This document shows positions 1 to 5,630 of a stretch of DNA of 33,684 bases, in pieces. The position numbers and the translations under genes are program-made. This DNA is from an uncultured Oscillospiraceae bacterium (GTDB taxonomy: Bacteria > Bacillota > Clostridia > Oscillospirales > Oscillospiraceae): contig CAJOPB010000048.1 of the NCBI GenBank assembly GCA_905236305.1, positions 1 to 33,684 on the forward strand, in the 5' to 3' direction. The notes below the pieces were generated by a model. The model saw only the letters and a list, made by a program, of their open reading frames with translations. It ran no database searches and was not told where the DNA came from. How positions within the stretch are numbered: position 1 is the first letter of the stretch; each line of letters opens with the position of its first letter.

Positions 1-830
1 ATGGCCACATAGATGCAGATGACGTTGCGGCCCCGCTGGTTCAGGATGGTGTCCACCGCGATGGCGGTCTTGCCGGTCTGGCGGTCGCCGATGATCAGCT
101 CCCGCTGGCCCCGGCCGATGGGGAACATGGAGTCGATGCACAGCAGGCCCGTCTCCATCGGGGTGTCCACGCTCTGCCGTTCCAGAATGCCGGGGGCGGC
201 CACCTCGATGGGGCGGTAGTCGTCGGGCGTGATAGAGCCCTTGCCGTCCACCGGCTGGCCCAGCGCGTCCACCACGCGGCCCAGATATTTGCTCCCCACG
301 GGCATACCCGCGGTCCGTCCCGTGCAGCGCACCATGCCGCCGGCAGTGACGGAGCAGTCGTTGCCAAATAGAACGCAGCCGATGGAGTCCTCCCGCAGGT
401 CCTGGACCATGCCCCGGACGCCGCCGGAAAATTCCAGAATTTCACCGTAGGCCGCGTGGGGCAGGCCGCTGACCCGTGCGATCTCGTCGCCGACGGAGAT
501 CACCTCGCCCCGTTCCTCCCGTACCACGGCAGGGGAGAACTCCTCCATGGCGCCGCGGATCAGAGGCAGAATGTTGTCCCGGGGGCCGGGGTCAATGCGG
601 GCCATGCGCTCGTGAAACTGGCGCATCCGGCCCTCAAGAGACCAGTCGTAAATATCCGTACCGACATGCAGCCGAAAGCCGCCGGTCAGCTCCGGGTCCT
701 CCTGCCATTCCAGCGGCAGGTCCTCGTTATAGTTGCGCCTGATAAAGGCTGCCAGGCGGCGGCGCTGCTGCTCGGTGGGGGCGGCGGCGCTTTGCAGCAC
801 GGCCTTGCGTTCCCGTGTTGTCTCAGCCAT
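1..830 (-). CDS. atpA: ATP synthase F1 alpha subunit with fused delta C-terminal domain (partial)
   Basis: The reading frame is open from the ATG at 830 to the left window edge, about 276 codons with the 3' part missing. Residues 1-75 read as the C-terminal domain of the delta/OSCP subunit: the TEQQ segment, then DPELTGGFRLHVG, then YDWSLEGR. From Met76 (codon at 605-603) it continues without a stop into canonical alpha: VGDEIARVSG, GEILEFSGGVRGM, and the nucleotide-binding loop GDRQTGKTA. Alpha is the non-catalytic nucleotide-binding subunit of F1; delta normally ties alpha to the b stalk. The delta N-terminal helical domain is absent, and no separate delta gene lies between atpF and alpha. 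The start overlaps the atpF stop by 8 nt, so translation is probably coupled. A separate start at Met76 is possible but has no good ribosome site. The alpha identity is near certain; the fused translation is inferred from the unbroken frame. Confidence 0.93.
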   Translation of the reverse strand, partial: MAETTRERKAVLQSAAAPTEQQRRRLAAFIRRNYNEDLPLEWQEDPELTGGFRLHVGTDIYDWSLEGRMRQFHERMARIDPGPRDNILPLIRGAMEEFSPAVVREERGEVISVGDEIARVSGLPHAAYGEILEFSGGVRGMVQDLREDSIGCVLFGNDCSVTAGGMVRCTGRTAGMPVGSKYLGRVVDALGQPVDGKGSITPDDYRPIEVAAPGILERQSVDTPMETGLLCIDSMFPIGRGQRELIIGDRQTGKTAIAVDTILNQRGRNVICIYVA

Positions 831-1308
831 GGCTCTGCTCGCTTTCCGCCTCGTCCAGGAACTGATCCAGCGCGTCGCCGCCGGAAGTCAGGACCAGCTT
901 TTCCACCATATCCACCGCCATGCTGCGGATCTCGCCTCTGGCGTCCTCCACGGCCTTTCGGGTGCGCAGCTCCGCCGTTTTGCTGGCGGTGCTGATGATG
1001 CCCCGGGCCTGTTCCCGCGCCTCATCCAGCAGCCGGACACGCTCGGCCTCGATCTCCTCGTGGGCCGTCTCCCGATCCCGCTGGATGGCCTTTTCAGCCT
1101 CCCGGAGGCGGGCTTCATATTTGGCCTTGAGCGCGGAGGCGTCATCCTCCAGCTTTTTGGCCTCGGCCTCCCGCGCCGCATAGTTGGCCTGGCGCTTTCC
1201 CATAAAGCTTTTCACGGGCTTGTACAGCAAAAAGTAGAGCGCGCCGGCCAAAATTACAAAGTTCAGCAGATGCAGCAGGATCTGCTGCCAATCAATATTC
1301 AGTGGCAT
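823..1308 (-). CDS. atpF: ATP synthase Fo subunit b
   Basis: A 161-residue protein with one N-terminal membrane helix (about residues 10-28) followed by a long charged coiled coil (about 35-140), the normal build and length of a b subunit. Two b copies form the peripheral stalk that holds F1 against rotation. It lies 17 bp after atpE and its stop overlaps the start of the delta-alpha fusion gene. The expected partner of its C-terminus is the delta C-terminal domain, which here is fused to alpha. An AGG-rich ribosome site precedes the ATG. Nothing in the protein itself is odd. Confidence 0.93.
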   Translation of the reverse strand: MPLNIDWQQILLHLLNFVILAGALYFLLYKPVKSFMGKRQANYAAREAEAKKLEDDASALKAKYEARLREAEKAIQRDRETAHEEIEAERVRLLDEAREQARGIISTASKTAELRTRKAVEDARGEIRSMAVDMVEKLVLTSGGDALDQFLDEAESEQSHG

Positions 1309-1325
1309 CCGTCGGACACCTGCCT

Positions 1326-1661
1326 TTACAGGACAAAGATGACCAGAATGACCACCAGCAGCGCATAGATGATCGCGGTTTCAATGAACACCAGACTCAG
1401 CATCAGGGTGCTGCGGATCTGGCCGTTGGCCTCGGGCTGCCGGGAGATTCCCTCCGTGGCCTTGCCGGAGGCCAGACCCATGGCGATGGCGCCGCCTGCC
1501 GCTGCCAGGCCGATGGCGATGCCGCTGCCGATGGCCTTTCCGCTCAGGGCGCCGGTCTCAGCCTCTGCCGCGCCGTCATCCGCCAGAACCCCCATGGGGG
1601 CCACCATGGCCAGCACCAGAATCAGCGCCAGCGCCAGGGCGAAGTGTTTTCTTGCTTTCAT
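1326..1661 (-). CDS. atpE: ATP synthase Fo subunit c with N-terminal signal-like segment
   Basis: A 111-residue proteolipid, longer than the usual 70-90. Residues 1-28 look like a signal peptide: KARK, then a hydrophobic stretch, then an ALA-like cleavage site before DDGAAEAE. Two membrane helices follow, joined by the polar loop SRQPEA (about 73-78). The ion-carrying carboxylate is Glu94 in FIETAIIY. At the position equivalent to the Na+-ligand Gln of Na+-type c subunits (five residues before the Gly-Lys of SGKA) there is Met61, which favours H+ over Na+, though Thr95 follows the Glu as in many Na+ rings. The ribosome site GGAGG lies 9 nt upstream. It is in operon with atpB and atpF. Confidence 0.93.
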   Translation of the reverse strand: MKARKHFALALALILVLAMVAPMGVLADDGAAEAETGALSGKAIGSGIAIGLAAAGGAIAMGLASGKATEGISRQPEANGQIRSTLMLSLVFIETAIIYALLVVILVIFVL

Positions 1662-1761
1662 TTCTGTTTTCCTCCAACTTTCTCCCGCCGTTTTACTAAG
1701 GGCGGATTATTCTTTTTTGGATGCGCGCTGCGCATACCAGTCTCGGCGTGTAAACAGGCTC

Positions 1762-2919
1762 TCAGTGCGCGCCGGCCTCGGAAACCTCGTGGTAATACAT
1801 GCCGACCAGCATGGTAAGTACATAGGTCTGCACCAGTGCGTGCAGCAGAGTGAATACCACTCCGACCACCACCGGCAGCACATAGCTCAGGGCAGCGTAG
1901 TGGTATACCAGGTCCGTCACCAGCAGGCCGCTGAGCAGCGCGCCGAAAAGACGGAAGGACATGGATATCGGCAGGGAAAACTCCTTGAGGGTAGCGCCCG
2001 CTCCCTTGAGTCCCGCATGGCTGACGCCGCCGGAGAAGATCACCAGATAGCTCAGGCAGCCCATGCAGATGGCGGCGTTTACGTCGCTCAGCGGCGCCGG
2101 CAGCGTCACGGAGTGCCCGTTTGCCGCCACGGCCTGAAAGCCAAACAGCTCAAACAGCGTCCCCACAAACACATAAGCGCCCGCGGCAAAAACATAGGCC
2201 CCCACAAAGGTCCGCTTTCCCGGGTCGCTGACCAGGGCGAGACCGTCCAGCGTGGTCACGGCCTGCTCCAGCAGAAGCTGAAATTTGCCGGGCACGTCCC
2301 GAAAACGGGGGATCACAAGGATCCGGACGATCAGCGCAAAGACGATGAGAATCCCGGAGACGGTCATGGCGGCGATGAGGCCGGGGTTGACCTCCCTCCA
2401 GCCAAAGAGGCTGACGCGGTTGACATCATGGAGCACGGCGTCCCGCATGGCTGCGGACACGTCCTCGTGTCCGCCGTGGCTCCCCACCAGTATGGACAGC
2501 ACCAGAGGCACCGCGGCAATGACAAGCCAGATCAGCAGCGCTGTTTTTGTGCGGCGCGTCAGCCGGATGCCGGCCAGCTTCCGCACAGCGCTGACGATGC
2601 CGCGCACCAGGCGAAGCAGTCCCTTCCCGAGGGCAATGAAGGGCTTTTTCACCCCGGGAAACCGGCTCAGGGCGCTGGCCAGCTGTTCCAGACAAAGCTG
2701 TGTCCGTCCCGGCACCATCGAAAACCGCGGAATCTCAATGACGCGGATCAGCACCGCGGCCACAATCACCAGCACAGTGAAGATGGCCCCTGCCCACAGC
2801 GACGGACCGGCCCGCTGCAGCAGCCCTCCGCCGCCTGCGGGCGCGGCCAGCAGCGAGAGCACCAGCAACACAACGACGGCGCAGAGCCACAGGCCCAGCG
2901 CCTTTCTCTCCTCTTTCAT
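1762..2919 (-). CDS. atpB: ATP synthase Fo subunit a, with duplicated N-terminal module
   Basis: A 385-residue protein; subunit a is usually 220-270. The C-terminal half is a normal a subunit, with the essential stator arginine in FRLFGALLSG (Arg about 323). The usual Asn after RLFG is Ala here. The N-terminal half carries two related units of two membrane helices plus a cytoplasmic segment. Unit 1 (about residues 5-88) has IEIPRFSMVPGRTQLCLEQ and unit 2 (about 122-228) has LVIPRFRDVPGKFQLLLEQ. The ATG at 2919 is chosen because GGGAGGTGG sits just upstream; a GTG at 2925 would overlap that site. This is the first gene of the operon, behind a strong promoter. Confidence 0.92.
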   Translation of the reverse strand: MKEERKALGLWLCAVVVLLVLSLLAAPAGGGGLLQRAGPSLWAGAIFTVLVIVAAVLIRVIEIPRFSMVPGRTQLCLEQLASALSRFPGVKKPFIALGKGLLRLVRGIVSAVRKLAGIRLTRRTKTALLIWLVIAAVPLVLSILVGSHGGHEDVSAAMRDAVLHDVNRVSLFGWREVNPGLIAAMTVSGILIVFALIVRILVIPRFRDVPGKFQLLLEQAVTTLDGLALVSDPGKRTFVGAYVFAAGAYVFVGTLFELFGFQAVAANGHSVTLPAPLSDVNAAICMGCLSYLVIFSGGVSHAGLKGAGATLKEFSLPISMSFRLFGALLSGLLVTDLVYHYAALSYVLPVVVGVVFTLLHALVQTYVLTMLVGMYYHEVSEAGAH

Positions 2920-2993
2920 GTCCACCTCCCTTGGATGTGGTATTTTTTGTTTAACATCATAAATCGCTCCCCACTCTTTATAATAGCCGCAAT

Positions 2994-3022
2994 ATTATAG
3001 CATTCCCCCTTTTTGTTTGCAA
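2994..3022 (-). promoter_or_regulatory. Sigma-A promoter of the atp operon
   Basis: On the minus strand TTGCAA (3022-3017), a 17-bp spacer and TATAAT (2999-2994) lie about 75 bp upstream of the atpB start. The rest of the 2926-3320 gap holds a palindromic repeat and the promoter of the next gene, with no convincing gene. Confidence 0.75.
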
Positions 3023-3061
3023 GGGATTTACAGGGAAAAGGCAAAATCTTAGCGGATTTTG

Positions 3062-3140
3062 CCCTGCGGCTCAGACGCCGGGGGCGCCTGAGCCGCAGGG
3101 AACAGCGCCGCGCTTTCTTGCGGCAGCGCGCGGGTGCACA
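3062..3140 (+). repeat. Palindromic repeat family 1, copy 1
   Basis: 18-bp arms (3062-3079 and 3083-3100) pair with one mismatch around a GGG loop; the inner core is CAGACGCC/GGCGCCTG. A GC-rich tail containing GCGCTTTCTTGCGG follows, as in the copies at 11081 and 27966. It is the most diverged copy. It is intergenic, between the divergent atp operon and the oxidoreductase gene. Confidence 0.75.
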
Positions 3141-3204
3141 CTCCGCTGCGGACGCAGGCCGGATCGGTAAGAAAATGCTGATTTGCTCAGCTTTTTTTCG
3201 GTAA

Positions 3205-3233
3205 TTGACAGGAAAAAAGGGATACTATATTAT
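3205..3233 (+). promoter_or_regulatory. Sigma-A promoter of the flavin oxidoreductase gene
   Basis: TTGACA (3205-3210), a 17-bp spacer and TATTAT (3228-3233) lie about 85 bp before the start at 3321. The leader contains a small CTGCGG/CCGCAG inverted repeat. Confidence 0.6.
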
Positions 3234-3320
3234 GAGAAAGTATTTTGTTTCCTGCATTTCACTGCTGCGGAAAAGGAGCATTGCCGCAGTCAGAATCATC
3301 ACAAAACCGGAGGTGGCACA

Positions 3321-4670
3321 ATGGATTACGATGTAGTATTTTTGGGAAGCGGACATTCCTGCAACCACGGCGGCATGGCGCTGGCGCTCTCGGGGAAAAA
3401 GGTGGCCTTTGTCGAGGCGGATAAGATGGGGGGCACCTGCACCAACTACGGCTGCGATGCCAAGATCCTGCTGGACGGACCCTTTGCGTTTCTGGACGGA
3501 CTGAAACGCTACGAGGGGCTGTGCGTGGATGCGGATGTCAGGCTCGACTGGACAAGGCTCATGGCCTATAAGAAGCGGGCCATCGGCGTCTTTGACCCGC
3601 TGCTGGAGCAGCTGTTCGGGAAGCTCGGCGTCGATGTCATCCGGGGCCGGGGCAGGCTGACCGATGCCCACACCGTTGCCGTGGGTGACCGCAGCATCAC
3701 GGCGGAGTATATTGTGATCGGCACCGGCGCACGCAACGCCCGGCTGGACATTCCCGGCAAGGAGCTGACCCACGGCAGCAGCGATTTTCTGGATCTGGAT
3801 GTGATGCCGGAGCATATGATCTGCATCGGCGCGGGAATCATCTCCATGGAATTTGCCTCCATGGCTCTCCTGCTGGGCAAAAAGGTGACCTTCTTTGAGT
3901 TTGCCCCCAGAGCGCTGGCGGCCTATCCCGCCGGCTATGTGGACGCGCTGGTGGAAAAGATGAAGGGCATGGGCGCCGCTTTTCACTTCGGCGAGGCCGT
4001 CGCCTCCGTGGAAAAGACGGAAAACGGTTATAAGGTGACCTCCAAAAGCGGCGTTTCCGCCGAGGGCGACTATGTTCTGGACGCCACGGGGCGGGTTGCC
4101 AATGTGGAGGAGCTGGGCCTGGAGGAGCTGGGCATCCAGGCCAGCCGGCGTGGCATCGTGGTGGACGACCACCTGCGCACCGCTGTGCCCAACATTTACG
4201 CCAGCGGCGACGTGGTGGACAAGGCCATTCCCAAGCTGACTCCCACCGCGGAATACGAGTCCAACTACATTGCCGCCCAGATTCTGGGCCTGTCCGACGC
4301 GCCGATTGCCTATCCTCCGGTGCCCAATCTGGTCTTTACCCTGCCGCGGATCGGCCAGGTAGGCGTGACGGTGGAGGACGCGCAAAGGGATGCGGAGAGC
4401 TACAAGGTGGTCAACGTGCCCTGGGGCGTCCAGAACGACTGGGTAAACAACCATGAGACCGAGGCTGACCTCACCCTGATTTTTGACCGGGAGGGCTATC
4501 TGGCCGGCGCCGCCGTCTACAGCAGCGAGGCGGGCACCTGGCTGGACTATCTCACGCCCGTGATCGTCCGGAAGATGACTGCCCTCGACCTGCGCAGCAT
4601 GATCATGTCCTTCCCGACCCAGACCTATATGCTCTGGTCCGCCCTGCAGCAGAATCTCAAACCGTACTGA
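3321..4670 (+). CDS. FAD-dependent pyridine-nucleotide disulfide oxidoreductase-like protein
   Basis: A 449-residue cytoplasmic flavoprotein of the glutathione reductase / dihydrolipoamide dehydrogenase fold. The order is: N-terminal FAD loop GSGHSC (9-14); redox disulfide motif GGTCTNYGC with Cys40 and Cys45; NAD(P) loop GAGIISMEFA in the middle; the second FAD motif YASGDV; and a C-terminal dimerisation domain. In classical enzymes that last domain carries a His-Glu base (HPxxSE). Here the equivalent stretch reads SFPTQTYM, without His or Glu, so the usual thiol-disulfide chemistry may not operate and the substrate cannot be named. The first FAD loop has Cys14 where Gly or Ala is common. 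The start at 3321 follows GGAGGT at 3310-3315. The gene is monocistronic. Confidence 0.88.
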   Translation: MDYDVVFLGSGHSCNHGGMALALSGKKVAFVEADKMGGTCTNYGCDAKILLDGPFAFLDGLKRYEGLCVDADVRLDWTRLMAYKKRAIGVFDPLLEQLFGKLGVDVIRGRGRLTDAHTVAVGDRSITAEYIVIGTGARNARLDIPGKELTHGSSDFLDLDVMPEHMICIGAGIISMEFASMALLLGKKVTFFEFAPRALAAYPAGYVDALVEKMKGMGAAFHFGEAVASVEKTENGYKVTSKSGVSAEGDYVLDATGRVANVEELGLEELGIQASRRGIVVDDHLRTAVPNIYASGDVVDKAIPKLTPTAEYESNYIAAQILGLSDAPIAYPPVPNLVFTLPRIGQVGVTVEDAQRDAESYKVVNVPWGVQNDWVNNHETEADLTLIFDREGYLAGAAVYSSEAGTWLDYLTPVIVRKMTALDLRSMIMSFPTQTYMLWSALQQNLKPY

Positions 4671-4697
4671 TGCAGCTTTTTCATTGCAAAGGAAAGA

Positions 4698-4756
4698 GTA
4701 CCATATATGTCCCTCCCTCCGCGGCGGGGGGAGGGACATATATGGTACCGATTTTT
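4698..4756. terminator. Long perfect inverted repeat, probable bidirectional terminator
   Basis: 20-bp perfect arms (4698-4717 and 4729-4748), extended inward by three more pairs, surround the loop GCGGC; CGATTTTT follows. It sits between the convergent oxidoreductase and TetR genes. A second GC-rich hairpin followed by T6 lies at about 4771-4806. Confidence 0.75.
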
Positions 4757-4804
4757 CCGGAGCGACAAATCCGCCCGCTGCGGGCGGCAGGCCCGCGCTG
4801 TTTT

Positions 4805-5344
4805 TTAAAGGGGCTCGCCCTGGCGGAAGTATACACCGCTCAAAAGCCCGTACAGCAGCCGAAAGAGTGCGTCCTCCGAGGCGGGAGGGTCCTCTGTGCA
4901 GTATTGCCGCACTACGCCGGTCAGGCCGCCGGCCAGAAAATGGGCGGCATAGCGCTGCTCGGGCGTGCGCTCGGCCTTCTGGCAGCAGAGCAGGGAGTCG
5001 TAAACGCTGTTGTATAGCAGATACCCCACGTCATTTTCCACCAGCAGCTTGAGAAAGGCCCGATTGCCGGTGATGTAACGGCTGTAGCACCGGCAGAGCT
5101 GTTCCAGCGAGGGCGCCGCCCCGCTGCCATGGGGCAGAGCGCAGACCCGCTCCTGGAGGGTGAAGACCACCACGTTTTCCATGGAGCTGAACAGCGAATA
5201 GAAGGTCTGTCGCGAGATGCCGGACTCCCGGCACAGCTCGCTGACCGTGATGGAGCCGAAGGCTTTCTGCTCCATCAGACGGATCAGCGCGCGGGAGATC
5301 TGCATCTGGGAGGCCAGAGCAATGGGGTTGCAGCCGCAATACAT
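4805..5344 (-). CDS. TetR/AcrR family transcriptional regulator
   Basis: A 179-residue protein. The N-terminal helix-turn-helix is clear: ITVSELCRESGISRQTFYSLF (about residues 32-52). The C-terminal ligand domain is variable, as is usual in this family, and contains Cys pairs such as LLCCQ. The start at 5344 gives a normal family N-terminus (NPIALASQ before the first helix), with AGAGG about 11 nt upstream. It is divergent from lon. The lon promoter region carries TTGACA-N2-TGTCAA, a typical TetR-type operator shape, so it may regulate lon, itself, or both. The ligand is unknown. Confidence 0.88.
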   Translation of the reverse strand: MYCGCNPIALASQMQISRALIRLMEQKAFGSITVSELCRESGISRQTFYSLFSSMENVVVFTLQERVCALPHGSGAAPSLEQLCRCYSRYITGNRAFLKLLVENDVGYLLYNSVYDSLLCCQKAERTPEQRYAAHFLAGGLTGVVRQYCTEDPPASEDALFRLLYGLLSGVYFRQGEPL

Positions 5345-5443
5345 ATAAGTATACCTCTTTCCGGAAAAACATCCGCAGCCCGCCCGGGGCGCAGATTTCT
5401 CTCCCCTCGGAGTATTCCGCGGGCGGAGAGGAAAAAAATTAAC

Positions 5444-5509
5444 TTGACAAATGTCAAAGCTGTGCTATACTGGAGCCAGCCTTGACAGATGTAAGACCTT
5501 GCCTATTAT
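5444..5509 (+). promoter_or_regulatory. Tandem lon promoters overlapping TetR-type palindromes
   Basis: P1 is TTGACA (5444-5449), 16 bp, TATACT (5466-5471). P2 is TTGACA (5482-5487), 16 bp, TATTAT (5504-5509). The P1 -35 box is half of the palindrome TTGACAAATGTCAA (5444-5457). P2 begins with the related, imperfect TTGACAGATGTAAG. Both could be bound by the divergent TetR protein; that is inference. Confidence 0.65.
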
Positions 5510-5586
5510 ACGGGAAACGGACAAAAAGGTCAAGTGCAGCCGGCTCCGCGGCGGTAAAAAAACGGAGCTATTTTTTCACCGAAGTC

Positions 5587-5613
5587 TTAGCACTCGGGCG
5601 AAATGAGTGCCAA
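5587..5613 (+). promoter_or_regulatory. CIRCE element (HrcA operator) upstream of lon
   Basis: TTAGCACTC - nine bases - GAGTGCCAA matches the CIRCE consensus (TTAGCACTC-N9-GAGTGCTAA) with one mismatch. It lies between the promoters and the ribosome site (AAGGAGG, 5617-5623) of lon, where HrcA binding would block transcription. This implies heat-shock induction of lon through HrcA. Confidence 0.88.
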
Positions 5614-5630
5614 ATTAAGGAGGAATACAG

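Noticed and set aside
603..605. A frameshift or missed stop separating atpH from atpA
   Set aside because: I read every codon from 830 to 603 and found none to be a stop; the distance is exactly 75 codons. A sequencing error cannot be excluded from sequence alone.
1369..3000. Long plus-strand open frame antisense to atpE and atpB
   Set aside because: GC-rich codon use on the minus strand leaves long antisense frames; the product is Gln/His/Arg-rich, resembles no family and lacks a ribosome site.
3013..3204. Short plus-strand frame over the first palindromic repeat
   Set aside because: It spans a repeat and the promoter region; no ribosome site and no protein-like character.
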